A program made the translations under genes and the position numbers. A stretch of DNA of 64,000 nt from assembly GCA_030430495.1 (NCBI GenBank), contig JAUIKM010000033.1, positions 1 through 64,000 on the forward strand, written 5' to 3'. The notes under the pieces were generated by a model. The model did not search any database and was not told where the DNA came from. It saw only the letters and a list, made by a program, of their open reading frames with translations. Shown in pieces: positions 53,836-63,208 of the stretch; the stretch's first letter is position 1; each line of letters starts with the position of its first letter. Origin of the DNA: a bacterium. Lineage in GTDB: Bacteria > Bacteroidota > Ignavibacteria > Kapaibacteriales > UBA7675.

Positions 53836-55365
53836 ATGAGCTCCTCTTCCGCGCAGGGCGGCGGCATCACCCGTCGCCTGCTGTCATTCGTTGAAAACAC
53901 CGGCAATCGTCTGCCGGACCCGGTGACCCTGTTCGCCGCTCTCACGCTGCTCGTCATGATCATTTCCTGGATCGCCGCGGCGCAGTCGCTCAGCGTCACG
54001 CACCCCGGCACGGGCGAAGAAATCAGCGCCATCAACCTGTTTTCGACCGAAAACATTCGACGGCTGTTTGTTGAAATGCCCAAAACCTTTGCGGGCTTCC
54101 CGCCGCTCGGGCTGGTGCTCGTCGCCATGCTCGGCATCGGCGTGGCCGACAAAACCGGCCTGATTGCCACGGCGCTGAAAGGCTTCATGAGCAAGGTGCC
54201 GGCCTCGCTGGTAACGGCGGCGCTGGTGCTGGCGGGTATTATGTCCAGCCTGGCGGCTGACGCCGGCTACGTGGTGGTGATTCCACTGGGCGCGGTTCTT
54301 TTCCACCGAGTTGGACGGCACCCGATCGCGGGCCTGGCGGCGGCGTTTGCCGGCGTCTCCGGCGGATTTTCCGCCAACCTGCTGCTGACCGCGCTGGACC
54401 CGCTGCTGGCCGGATTCACGCAGTCGGCCGCACAACTGATCAACCCCGACTACGTCGTCAGCGCCACATCGAACTACTACCTGATGATCGCTCTGACACC
54501 GATCCTGACGTTGACCGGCGTGATCGTGACCGAAAAAATCGTCGAAAAACACCTGGGCGCATATACGCCGCCGGCGGACCTGGAAGAGGAAAACACGGAC
54601 ATTTCCGAGAGCGAGCGCCGCGGGCTGACGGCCGCGATTGTGGCGGGTCTGCTGACGGTGGGCGCGCTGGCGCTGCTGGTGCTGCCCGAAGGCGCGCCGC
54701 TGCGCGACGCCGCCGGCGACTTTGGTCCCTTTTATTCGAGCATCGTCGCGCTGATGCTGTTTGTCTTTTTCATTCCGGGCCTGGTCTACGGCATCGTCAC
54801 CAAACAGATCAAGCGCGACCGCGACGTGGCCGGCATGACGGCGGAGTCGATGTCGGACATGGGCGCGTACATCGTATTGGCATTTGTGGCGGCGCACTTT
54901 ATCGCGATGTTCAGCTGGTCCAACCTGGGCTCGATCGTGGCGATCAGCGGAGCCAATTTTCTGGAGAGTATCGGGTTTACGGGCATCCCGCTGCTGATCA
55001 CCTTTATTCTGGTGGCGGCGGTCATCAATATCTTTGTGGGCAGCGCCTCGGCCAAATGGGCGATCATGGCGCCGATTTTTGTGCCGATGCTGATGCAGCT
55101 GGGATATGCGCCGGAGCTGACGCAGGCGGCCTATCGCATCGGCGACTCGGTGACGAACATCCTGACGCCGCTGCTGCCCTACTTCCCGCTGATTATCATT
55201 TTTGCGCGCAAATACGATCGCGAGACGGGCATCGGCACGATTCTCTCGGCGATGACGCCCTATTCGATCGCCTTCGGTCTGGTCGGGATTGCGGTATTGA
55301 TCGTCTGGATTCTGCTCGGCCTGCCGCTGGGACCCGAGGGCCCGCTGCACTACAACCCCTCGTAA
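53836..55365 (+). CDS. AbgT-family membrane transporter
   Basis: 509 residues with about 11-13 hydrophobic segments. Recognisable family sequence: VENTGNRLPDPVTLFAALTL, GFPPLGLVLVAMLGIGVADK, AGYVVVIPLGAVLFHRVGRH, and the late GSASAKWAIMAPIFVPMLMQ with RIGDSVTNILTPLLPYFPLI, both typical AbgT re-entrant loop regions. The family imports p-aminobenzoyl-glutamate or exports sulfonamide-like antimetabolites. It converges with a hybrid-kinase gene; the gap holds repeat copy B. Confidence 0.93.
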   Translation: MSSSSAQGGGITRRLLSFVENTGNRLPDPVTLFAALTLLVMIISWIAAAQSLSVTHPGTGEEISAINLFSTENIRRLFVEMPKTFAGFPPLGLVLVAMLGIGVADKTGLIATALKGFMSKVPASLVTAALVLAGIMSSLAADAGYVVVIPLGAVLFHRVGRHPIAGLAAAFAGVSGGFSANLLLTALDPLLAGFTQSAAQLINPDYVVSATSNYYLMIALTPILTLTGVIVTEKIVEKHLGAYTPPADLEEENTDISESERRGLTAAIVAGLLTVGALALLVLPEGAPLRDAAGDFGPFYSSIVALMLFVFFIPGLVYGIVTKQIKRDRDVAGMTAESMSDMGAYIVLAFVAAHFIAMFSWSNLGSIVAISGANFLESIGFTGIPLLITFILVAAVINIFVGSASAKWAIMAPIFVPMLMQLGYAPELTQAAYRIGDSVTNILTPLLPYFPLIIIFARKYDRETGIGTILSAMTPYSIAFGLVGIAVLIVWILLGLPLGPEGPLHYNPS

Positions 55366-55399
55366 GTCTCGCTGCATCATAGACTTACGGGAGCGCTGA

Positions 55400-55442
55400 C
55401 AAACAAAAAGGTCAGAGAGCGCACCGCAGGTGAACGCGATCT
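55400..55442. repeat. Intergenic repeat, copy B
   Basis: See copy A at 40307-40350. The 32-base core at 55411-55442 differs at two positions. It ends 13 nt before the 3' end of the hybrid kinase gene. Confidence 0.8.
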
Positions 55443-55454
55443 TAAGCGCAGCGC

Positions 55455-57878
55455 TCAGATGGTGAATTCGTACTCTTCGGAGATCCAGCGCGCCAGTGTT
55501 TGCGCCAGGGCGGCCTTGCGGAGGGGTTTGGCCAGGTAGTCGTCCATGCCGGCGTCCAGGCATTTTTCGCGGTCGCCGGCCATTGCGTTGGCGGTGAGCG
55601 CCACGATCGGCACGCTTTTGCGGGAGGAGTCCAGCTTGCGGATTTCGCCCGTAGCGGCATAACCGTCGAGCACGGGCATCTGGCAGTCCATCAGAACCAG
55701 GTCGTAGCTGCTGCGGCTGACGGCCTGCACCGCCTCGCGGCCGTTGTCCGCCACATCGGTTTTGCAGCCCAGGGCGGCCAGGAGTTTGACGGCAATTTTC
55801 TGGTTGACGACGTTGTCCTCCGCCACGAGAACGTGCGGCTGACTGCTGCGGCGCGACTCGGACATGGAACGCTCCGTGACGATCGGCTGACCGCCGTCGC
55901 CGTCGGCGCCCATCACCATTGTAATGCACTCGTAGAGCGCCTGCTGACGCACGGGTTTGGTCAGGCAGCCGTGCATGCCGCTGTTGCCCGCGCGGGCTTC
56001 CATGCCGGCGCCGCCGATGGACGTGATCATAATCATTCGCGGCATGCCGTAACACGCCTCGACGGCAACCACTGATGCAATTTCCAGGCCGTCCATGTTG
56101 GGCATCATGTGATCGAGCAAGACCAGGTCAAAGGGCGTTCCGGCGGCGGCGGCATCCTCCAGCATTTTGAGCGCCTGAACACCGTTGGTGGCTTCGGCGC
56201 ATTCGACGGACCACTTGCCCAGGAAGTAATTCACCACGCGGCGATTGGTTTTGTTGTCGTCGACAATCAGCGCGCGGATGCCTTCAAAACTGCGTTTGAA
56301 CTGTTTTTCGACGGGCGTGGACGAGCCGAGGGGCAGCTCCAGCGTGAACCAGAATGTGCTGCCTTTGCCGAGCGTGCTGTTGACGCCGATGGAGCCCTCC
56401 ATTGCTTCGACCAGTTTGCCGGAGATGGCCAGGCCCAGACCTGTGCCGCCGTACTTGCGCGTGGTGGAGCCGTCGGCCTGCGTAAAAGCCTTGAAAACGC
56501 GTTCCAGATTGTGCTCGGCGATGCCGATGCCGGTGTCGTGCACCTCAAAACGCATGGCCGCACGGCCGTCGCTTTCGCGCAGCAGATCCACATTGATAAA
56601 AACTTCGCCGCCTTCGGCGGTGAACTTGACGGCGTTGCCGGTCAGGTTCATCAGAATCTGTTTGAGGCGGACGGGGTCGCCGATGACTTTGTGCGGAACG
56701 TCGGAGTGAATCAGGCAGGCGAGTTCGACGCCTTTGTTCTGGGCGCGATGTCCAAGCAGTTGAGCGACTTCCTCGACGACGTAGCGCAGGTCGAACTCAA
56801 CGGATTCGAGTTGCAGGCGCCCGGCTTCGATCCTGGAGAAGTCGAGGATTTCGTTAATGATCTCCAGCAGCGTCTCGCTGGACTTGAGCGCGATCGTCAG
56901 ACAGTCGCGTTGCTCATGGTTCAGGTCGGATTCCTGCACGAGTTCGAGCATGCCCATGACGCCGTTGAGCGGCGTGCGGATTTCGTGGCTCATATTTGCC
57001 AGGAATTCGGACTTGGCCTCGGCGGCGCGCAGTGCTTCGTCGCGCGCGCGCTGCAGTTCGGCATTTTTGGACAGGAGGTGTTCTTCCGACTCGGCCAGGT
57101 TCTGCTGCATGGTTTTGAGCGCGGCGAGCAGCTTGCCGATTTCATCGCCCGTCCGGACTTCAATCTCGGCCGTGTAGTCGCCGCGGCTGACGCTTTCGGC
57201 GATGCCGATGGCCTTGGCCACGCGGCGCGAGACCCAGTGATCAAACGCCCAGAGGTAGAGCGCGCCGCCCAGGAGCACAAGCACAATGCTGCCGATCAGC
57301 ACGTAGCGCTCGATGGCTGCGGCCTGCGCTTCGACTTTTTGCACGTCGCTGACGCCTTTGGACTGGATCAGCTCCACCAGATCGTCCATCAGGTCGGTCG
57401 GACGCCGGTCGATGCCGCGCACCGCTGCGTCCGCCCGCAGGTGCGGCGCGGGTTCCGTCGGGTCAAATTTTTGGAGCGCCTGCGTGTAGCGCTCGGCCAG
57501 GTAGGTGTGCTGGTCCAGGAATTCCGTCGCGATGCGGAGCGCTTCGGGGTGATCCTGCAGCATGTTCAGCAGGTTGGACACCAGCGCGCGCGTGCGTTCC
57601 TCTTCCTGGCGAAACTGGCGCAGATACTTGTCGAACATCTCCTGTTCGTGGCCGCGCAGCAGCACGTTTTTCCACTCCTGCACCTGCTTTTTAAAGTGGA
57701 CCTGAGCGCGCAGCACCGCGCCGATGCGCCGCGACGTCGAGTCTTTGGTTCGCGTGAGCGTCCGCGCGCTGTTGTGGTACAGACTGCGACTGAACAGGCC
57801 GACGCAGAACAGCACGCCGGCAAAGGCGGTAAACAGAATAATGGTCTTGGTCCGAACCGTCAATGCGGTGAAGGTCAT
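55455..57878 (-). CDS. Hybrid sensor histidine kinase with HAMP and two receivers
   Basis: 807 residues from ATG 57878 (GAGGAG upstream). The first transmembrane helix is [21 protein letters not shown] periplasmic four-helix region follows, then a second helix [22 protein letters not shown], HisKA ([19 protein letters not shown]) and an ATPase domain ([26 protein letters not shown]). Receiver 1 has [12 protein letters not shown] and [11 protein letters not shown]; receiver 2 has [14 protein letters not shown] and [11 protein letters not shown]. All phosphorylation residues are present. Unlike BarA or ArcB it has no HPt domain, so a separate one must complete the relay. Signal unknown. Confidence 0.93.
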   Translation of the reverse strand: MTFTALTVRTKTIILFTAFAGVLFCVGLFSRSLYHNSARTLTRTKDSTSRRIGAVLRAQVHFKKQVQEWKNVLLRGHEQEMFDKYLRQFRQEEERTRALVSNLLNMLQDHPEALRIATEFLDQHTYLAERYTQALQKFDPTEPAPHLRADAAVRGIDRRPTDLMDDLVELIQSKGVSDVQKVEAQAAAIERYVLIGSIVLVLLGGALYLWAFDHWVSRRVAKAIGIAESVSRGDYTAEIEVRTGDEIGKLLAALKTMQQNLAESEEHLLSKNAELQRARDEALRAAEAKSEFLANMSHEIRTPLNGVMGMLELVQESDLNHEQRDCLTIALKSSETLLEIINEILDFSRIEAGRLQLESVEFDLRYVVEEVAQLLGHRAQNKGVELACLIHSDVPHKVIGDPVRLKQILMNLTGNAVKFTAEGGEVFINVDLLRESDGRAAMRFEVHDTGIGIAEHNLERVFKAFTQADGSTTRKYGGTGLGLAISGKLVEAMEGSIGVNSTLGKGSTFWFTLELPLGSSTPVEKQFKRSFEGIRALIVDDNKTNRRVVNYFLGKWSVECAEATNGVQALKMLEDAAAAGTPFDLVLLDHMMPNMDGLEIASVVAVEACYGMPRMIMITSIGGAGMEARAGNSGMHGCLTKPVRQQALYECITMVMGADGDGGQPIVTERSMSESRRSSQPHVLVAEDNVVNQKIAVKLLAALGCKTDVADNGREAVQAVSRSSYDLVLMDCQMPVLDGYAATGEIRKLDSSRKSVPIVALTANAMAGDREKCLDAGMDDYLAKPLRKAALAQTLARWISEEYEFTI

Positions 57879-58257
57879 TTCCACTCCTCGAATCAGGCCA
57901 TGCTCGCTCCGGCGGCCTGCGCCGGACTTCTGTCACAGTCGTGATTTTGGCCCGGAGTGCGCCGTGAAAGCGTATCCTTTCCTCCCGCGGCCGATGCGCC
58001 TTGTTGTCTTGTGCCGATGTCGGATCGCTCCCGGTACTCGCTGCCAATTCGTTGTATTTGCCGACATCCCGGTGCGCGCCGGAAGTTACGGTGCGAAATG
58101 CTACCGGAATTTTAAATTTCTGTGAACTACGCGCTTCGACAAGCGTACCGACACGCAATCGAATGAACGCGCGTTAACAGAATGGACTGAGAAACTCAGG
58201 CGGGCGGCGCGCCGTCACAGACCGCCGCAAGCAATGGCTGGAAAAGGAGCAATTACC
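57879..58257. other. Divergent intergenic region
   Basis: 379 bases between the divergent hybrid-kinase and aldo-keto reductase genes. Nothing gene-like is visible. TAAATTTC (58113-58120) is one base from the TAnnTTTG promoter consensus but lacks a spaced TTG. AAGGAG just before 58258 is the reductase ribosome-binding site. Confidence 0.45.
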
Positions 58258-59292
58258 ATGCGGTATAAACTGTTCGGGCGCAGCGGACTGCGCGTCTCTG
58301 AATTGTGCCTGGGCACAATGACTTTCGGCGAGGAATGGGGCTGGGGCGCCGACCAGAAAGAAAGCCGGCGAATCTTCGACGCCTTCGTCGAAGCAGGCGG
58401 CAACTTCTTCGACACGGCCAACCGCTACACGGAGGGCACGAGCGAGCGCTACCTGGGCGACTGCATTCAGTCCGACCGCGAGCGCTACGTGGTGGCCACC
58501 AAGTACACGCTGCACACGCGGCGCGACGAAGTCAACAGCAACGGCAACCACCGCAAGAACATGGTGCAGGCGCTCGACGCCAGCCTGCGCCGCCTCGGCA
58601 CGGACTACATCGACGTCTACTGGCTGCACGCCTGGGACTTCACGACGCCCGAAGACGAGGTTATGCGCGCGCTGGACGACATGGTGCGCGCCGGCAAGAT
58701 CATGTACATCGGCATTTCCGACACGCCCGCCTGGATCGTCGCGCGCTGCAACACGCTGGCCGAGCTGCGCGGCTGGACGCAATTCGTCGGCCTGCAGATA
58801 GAATACAGCCTGATCCAGCGCACGCCGGAGCGCGACCTGCTGCCGATGGCGCAGGCCTTCGACATGGCCGTGACGCCCTGGGCCGTTCTGGGCGGCGGCG
58901 TGCTGACCGGCAAGTACGGCAGCCGCGGCGACCGCGCCGGGCGGCTCGGCGAAGAAAGCAAACGCCTGAGCGACCACAACCTGGGTATCGCCCGCACGGT
59001 CGTGGACGTAGCCGCGGAAATCGGCTGCAAGCCGGCGCACGTGGCCATCAACTGGGTGCGCCGACGCCCCGGACTCATGATTCCCCTGATTGGAGCGCGC
59101 ACCGCCGCCCAGCTGCAGGACAACCTGGCGGCGCTCGAACATCAGCTCAGCGACGAACACATGCAGCGCCTCGACGATGTCAGCCGGATTGAAATGGGTT
59201 TCCCGCACGACTTCCTCAGCGGCGACAACATTCGCGACGTCCTCTTCGGCGGTACCTGGCCGCTCATCGACAATCACAGACAATCCGTATGA
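58258..59292 (+). CDS. Aldo-keto reductase
   Basis: 344 residues from ATG 58258 (AAGGAG upstream). The catalytic tetrad is visible: Asp in NFFDTANRYTEG, Tyr in the same motif, Lys in VVATKYT and His in VYWLHAWDF. C-terminal IPLIGARTAAQLQDNLAAL binds NADP(H). It is closest to the YghZ/Tas-like group of bacterial reductases acting on small aldehydes or ketones. The substrate is unknown. It is a stand-alone gene followed after 121 nt by an envelope-protein gene. Confidence 0.94.
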   Translation: MRYKLFGRSGLRVSELCLGTMTFGEEWGWGADQKESRRIFDAFVEAGGNFFDTANRYTEGTSERYLGDCIQSDRERYVVATKYTLHTRRDEVNSNGNHRKNMVQALDASLRRLGTDYIDVYWLHAWDFTTPEDEVMRALDDMVRAGKIMYIGISDTPAWIVARCNTLAELRGWTQFVGLQIEYSLIQRTPERDLLPMAQAFDMAVTPWAVLGGGVLTGKYGSRGDRAGRLGEESKRLSDHNLGIARTVVDVAAEIGCKPAHVAINWVRRRPGLMIPLIGARTAAQLQDNLAALEHQLSDEHMQRLDDVSRIEMGFPHDFLSGDNIRDVLFGGTWPLIDNHRQSV

Positions 59293-59413
59293 CCGCATGC
59301 GCCGATTGTATAGCGGCGCTCGCGGTCGACGGCGGCTTTGCCTATTTTGCGCAGGCGGTGGGATCGAGCCTCTAACTGCCCGCCGCTTTGCGCACATTAT
59401 CAGGAGTTGCCCC

Positions 59414-60301
59414 ATGCGACTTGTTACTCTTACACTGACTGTACTGACTCTGACTCTCAACTGTGTGAATTTGAACGCACATGACGACGACGACTCCTAC
59501 TGGGTCGTCGACGAAATGGAGGGCCCGTACGAAAACTTCGACAAACGCCGATCCTCGCTTTACTTCAACTACGGCCAGGCGTCCTTCGGCGCGGAGGACA
59601 TGGCGATCGTGCCGGCCGACGCCGGTCTGGCGGAGATCCAGCTGGGCTACACCAAAACCGGCTATCTGGACAACGCGCCCAACGTGGCCTATCAGTATTA
59701 TGACGGCCTGACCTTTACCTACCTCTCGTCCAACCTGGGGCAGACGGCGGCCGACGACGCGCTGGGTCTGGAGATTCTGCGGCTGAGTCCGACGCGACGC
59801 GAGGGACTCGGCTATCGCCTCGGCGAAAATCGCAACATCATTTTGTTTAACGGCGCTTCGATGAACTGGAATCGCATCAACGTGCTGTCCACGCCCTTCG
59901 GCCTGCCGATCGACTCTCTGGCGCGCGCCTCCGAACTGCGCGTCTACGCCGACGACATTCACTTCGGCATGCGCACGGAAGCGGGCATTCGCGCCGAGCT
60001 GTTTGACCAGATGGCCGTTGAAACGCGCTTTGAACGCAGCCTGATCTTCCGCCGTCACAAATTCTGGAAATGGGCCGGCAGCGTGGTGCTGGAACAGATC
60101 TCGCAGGAACTGCTGGACGACTTCCTCTTCGACGCGCTCGAAACCAACCCGGACTGGGTGCCGGTCGTAAGTTTTGTGCTGAAAAACGGTCTCTCCTACG
60201 TGTGGTACGAAATGCGCCAATCGGAGATGAACTGGCCTTTCGGCGACGAGGCTCCGCTGGCCAACGACGCCTTCAAGGTTGGCTTCGTGCTGACGCTTTA
60301 A
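59414..60301 (+). CDS. Hypothetical outer-membrane protein
   Basis: 295 residues. A signal peptide (LVTLTLTVLTLTLNCVNLNA) is followed by an acidic DDDDSYWVVDE start. The rest alternates polar and aromatic residues in strand-like units (SSLYFNYGQASFGAEDMAIV, IQLGYTKTGYLD, GLSYVWYEMRQSEMN). It ends KVGFVLTL, like the last strand of an outer-membrane beta-barrel. I do not recognise a family; a porin-like or DUF-type barrel is likely. Confidence 0.7.
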   Translation: MRLVTLTLTVLTLTLNCVNLNAHDDDDSYWVVDEMEGPYENFDKRRSSLYFNYGQASFGAEDMAIVPADAGLAEIQLGYTKTGYLDNAPNVAYQYYDGLTFTYLSSNLGQTAADDALGLEILRLSPTRREGLGYRLGENRNIILFNGASMNWNRINVLSTPFGLPIDSLARASELRVYADDIHFGMRTEAGIRAELFDQMAVETRFERSLIFRRHKFWKWAGSVVLEQISQELLDDFLFDALETNPDWVPVVSFVLKNGLSYVWYEMRQSEMNWPFGDEAPLANDAFKVGFVLTL

Positions 60302-60610
60302 CGGCACGGCCGACTTAAACAACAGCCGCCTGAGCGCTTCGCCTCCTTCGCTGCACTCGGCGGCTTGCTTTTTTCTCTTTTGTTTACCACTGAGCGCCAC
60401 GCGGCCGGCCGGCAGTTTGTCACCGATGCGTTTAACGACAGACTCAAAGGCTTGCCGCGCACCATTCGGTGATTAACAAAAGAATCAGGGAGCCTGCCGC
60501 AGCGCGGCAAAGCGACAGCCCGCGCCGCACGGTTTAACAAGGACCGCAAAGATGCGGCGCTTCCACCCGGATTTTGTACATTGCGGCCCACAGCGCCCAT
60601 CGGCGGTGCA
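60302..60610. other. 309-base intergenic region
   Basis: No gene is visible. It contains a two-block sequence (60331-60388) resembling 47864-47910, and three copies of the TTAAAC/GTTTAA hexamer (60315, 60430 and 60532). TACATTGC (60577-60584), 27 nt before the next start codon, resembles the TAnnTTTG element. Confidence 0.45.
60331..60388. repeat. Possible dispersed intergenic sequence
   Basis: GAGCGCTTCGCC (60332-60343) and CGGCTTGCTTTTTTCTCTTT (60361-60380) match the two blocks at 47864-47910 with a longer spacer. Confidence 0.35.
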
Positions 60611-61171
60611 ATGTTTCACAAGCGCAACAACGACAACGTGGCGGAGCAGGACGCAATATTAAACAACGGATCGGCAAGCCTGACGCTCGTCTGCGGGCTC
60701 CCCGGCTCGGGTAAATCCTTCCTGGCGCGGCGGCTGGCGCGGGCGCTGAATGCGGAGTACATCAGCTCCGACGCCGTCCGTATGCGCGTGCTCGAACAGC
60801 GCAGCTACAGCGCATATGAGCGCAACAACATCTACAGTTTGATGCAGAAAATGACGCGCGACGCCTTAAACAGCGGTCGCAATGTCGTTGCGGACGCAAC
60901 GTTTTATCGCCGCGCGCTGCGCGAAGAATTCCGCCGTCTGGCGGGCGACCTGAACATCGCCTTTAAACTGATTGAAGTGCGCGCCGCGCGCCCGACAATC
61001 GAACGACGCCTGAAGCGCCCGCGCCGCACGAGCGAAGCCGACCTGGCCGTGCACGATAAAATCGCCGCCGAATTCGAATCTGTTGAGTTTGACCACCTCG
61101 TGCTGCACAGCGACGACGAAACGCGCGACGACGAGCGCCTGGACGCCGCTCTGCGCTATCTGGAGAGTTAA
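60611..61171 (+). CDS. P-loop kinase-like protein (AAA_33)
   Basis: 186 residues. Walker A is GLPGSGKS (29-36). YISSDAVRMRVL and VVADATFYRRALREEFRRLA are typical of the zeta-toxin/AAA_33 nucleotide-kinase-like group. No membrane or signal sequence. The gene stops 2 nt before an aminoglycoside-phosphotransferase-like gene. In many proteobacteria these two modules form one protein with the phosphotransferase-like domain first (COG2187/COG0645); here they are separate genes in the reverse order. Substrate unknown. Confidence 0.85.
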   Translation: MFHKRNNDNVAEQDAILNNGSASLTLVCGLPGSGKSFLARRLARALNAEYISSDAVRMRVLEQRSYSAYERNNIYSLMQKMTRDALNSGRNVVADATFYRRALREEFRRLAGDLNIAFKLIEVRAARPTIERRLKRPRRTSEADLAVHDKIAAEFESVEFDHLVLHSDDETRDDERLDAALRYLES

Positions 61172-61173
61172 AC

Positions 61174-62187
61174 ATGGACACGACACAACTGGCGGCGCTG
61201 CGAACATCGCTGGAACGCAATGACGGTCAGGAAAGCGAGCTGCGCGAAACGCACATCTCATGGGTTATCCTGACGGCGACGCGTGCGTACAAAATCAAAA
61301 AGCCGATTAAACTCTCCTTCCTCGACTTCTCCGAGCAAACGCAGCGCCTGCATTTCTGCCGCCGCGAGCTGGAACTCAACCGCCGCCTGGCGCCGCAGAT
61401 CTACCTGGATGTAGCCGATGTTAAACAAACGAAAGACGGCATTGCGCTGGATGGCACGGGCGAAACAATCGACCACGCGCTGGTGATGCGTCGCATGGAC
61501 GACAGCCTGCTGTTAAACAAGATCCTGCCGCGCGTGCAGACTGCCGACATCGAAGTTATTGCGCGTCAGATTGCCGACTTTCACCGCGCCGCGCCGCGAA
61601 TATTCAAACCGGATCCGGGCGAGCGCATGAACCGTGCGATCGACAACATTCTGCAGGTGCGCGGCACAATCGAACTGGAGCTGGGCGCAGGCGCGGGGAA
61701 AATCGTCGACGACTGCTCGAGTTTCGGCCGCAGTTTTGTGGCGTCCAACCGCGACTATATCGAAGAGCGCAGCGCCCGCGGTTTTATCCGCGACGGCCAC
61801 GGCGACCTGCACTGCGGCAACATCATTATGGACCGGCCGCCGATCATTTTTGACTGCATTGAGTTCAACGATGAATATCGGCAGATCGACGTGTTAAGTG
61901 AAATCGCCTTTTTAACAATGGACCTGGAGGCGCAGGGCCGCGACGATCTGGCCGCCGCCTTTGAACGCGAATATTTGCAGCACAGCGGCATGCCGCACGG
62001 CCGCCAGGAACAGCGACTGACGACGTACTTTAAACTGTATCGCGCCAATGTGCGCGCCAAGGTAGCTGCGATCGGGTTGGGGGAGAGTGACAACTCAAAC
62101 AATGAAAGTGTTGAGCAACTGCGCAACAAACTGAACACCTACCTGCAACTGGTTAAGCGGTATCGTTTTGAGTTGTCGGAGGGATAA
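61174..62187 (+). CDS. Aminoglycoside phosphotransferase-like kinase (COG2187)
   Basis: 337 residues. The N-terminal region ETHISWVILTATRAYKIKKP with KLSFLDFSEQTQRLHFCRRE is characteristic of COG2187. The catalytic loop is GHGDLHCGNIIM (near residue 208) and the metal-binding segment IIFDCIEFND. The intact HGDLHxxN and D motifs predict kinase activity, but no substrate is known and an antibiotic-resistance role should not be assumed. It lies 2 nt after the P-loop kinase gene, so the two are certainly co-translated. Confidence 0.88.
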   Translation: MDTTQLAALRTSLERNDGQESELRETHISWVILTATRAYKIKKPIKLSFLDFSEQTQRLHFCRRELELNRRLAPQIYLDVADVKQTKDGIALDGTGETIDHALVMRRMDDSLLLNKILPRVQTADIEVIARQIADFHRAAPRIFKPDPGERMNRAIDNILQVRGTIELELGAGAGKIVDDCSSFGRSFVASNRDYIEERSARGFIRDGHGDLHCGNIIMDRPPIIFDCIEFNDEYRQIDVLSEIAFLTMDLEAQGRDDLAAAFEREYLQHSGMPHGRQEQRLTTYFKLYRANVRAKVAAIGLGESDNSNNESVEQLRNKLNTYLQLVKRYRFELSEG

Positions 62188-62274
62188 GGCGCGCATTTGG
62201 GACTTGACTCGGTCCATAAACCGAGCGTAGGTTTGCCGCAACGGCGCACTTGCTTACCCAATTCCGGAGCTTGT

Positions 62275-63090
62275 ATGAGCCTCAGCTGCAGGCATCTGCC
62301 ACAGTTACTGTTATTGATATTGCTCTGTCCGGCCTGCTCATCGTCCGTTTTCTCCAGCAACGGAGACAAAACATTTTTTTCCGATTGTTGGTGGCGCAAC
62401 TCTTCCATCAACGGCCATCTGTATGTTATTTCAATGGTGGACATTGACAATCGGAATCGGCGAATTTACCGCGTGGGAGGACGGATTTACAACAAAGAAT
62501 TAAACAAATCTGAAAATCCGTGCATGGACGGCGGCTCCGCTACCGTAAGCGATGTTTCGTTGGAGTACGAGACCGACGTTAAGGGAATGTACCACGCCGT
62601 GTACGGCAGCGACAGCGCTGTGAGCCCGCCTACCTTCGGTGCAGTTTCCACCTGGGCCTTGACCGGCAATCCGGACAGCAATGTTCCGGCATTTCATTTT
62701 ACCACATATGTTCCTCAGGAGTTAACAATCTCGGGACCAGTATTTGAGAATACGAATAAACCCGCGGCGCACAGCAGACTTCAGCCACTGACTGTCAGGT
62801 GGAATGCCGACAGCACCAACCCCTGGGGCGTCATCGTAAGATTGAGCTGTAGCGAATATCCAAATAACCGCAGGTTGGATTTCCCGGAGAGAGGGATCGA
62901 CCTTTCAATGCACGCGCCCGATACCGGTGAATACACCTTCGACGTGGAGTTTTCGAGTGAGATTCCCGTCAACAGCGTGTTGATTGTTGAGGTGATACGC
63001 GGCGTCCAGCGGATGATCGACATTGACGGCAATACGTTTTTGGCCAATGCGCTTACGTCAGACTGCGGCACGATCCGCCTGATTGATTGA
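62275..63090 (+). CDS. Hypothetical lipoprotein
   Basis: 271 residues from ATG 62275 (GGAG upstream). The hydrophobic leader LPQLLLLILLCPACSSS contains a lipobox-like CPAC, so Cys is probably lipidated. The remainder is beta-rich with scattered cysteines (SDCWWRN, NPCMDGG, RLSCSEYP, TSDCGTIRL) and no known domain. Base composition is AT-richer than its neighbours, consistent with recent arrival or low expression. A terminator follows at 63124. Confidence 0.72.
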   Translation: MSLSCRHLPQLLLLILLCPACSSSVFSSNGDKTFFSDCWWRNSSINGHLYVISMVDIDNRNRRIYRVGGRIYNKELNKSENPCMDGGSATVSDVSLEYETDVKGMYHAVYGSDSAVSPPTFGAVSTWALTGNPDSNVPAFHFTTYVPQELTISGPVFENTNKPAAHSRLQPLTVRWNADSTNPWGVIVRLSCSEYPNNRRLDFPERGIDLSMHAPDTGEYTFDVEFSSEIPVNSVLIVEVIRGVQRMIDIDGNTFLANALTSDCGTIRLID

Positions 63091-63123
63091 CATCCAGCAA
63101 GCGATACGGAGGCCTCAATACTT

Positions 63124-63158
63124 AAACAGGCGACAGATTCCTCGTCTGCCGCCTGTTT
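63124..63158 (+). terminator. Hairpin terminator between convergent genes
   Basis: AAACAGGCGACAGA pairs with TCTGCCGCCTGTTT, a 14-bp stem with one mismatch and a 7-nt loop, followed by ATTTT. It may serve both the lipoprotein gene and the convergent T9SS gene. Confidence 0.82.
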
Positions 63159-63208
63159 ATTTTAATGGTCGCCGTTTCATTGTTTCTCAATCGCACATCC
63201 GGAACCCG

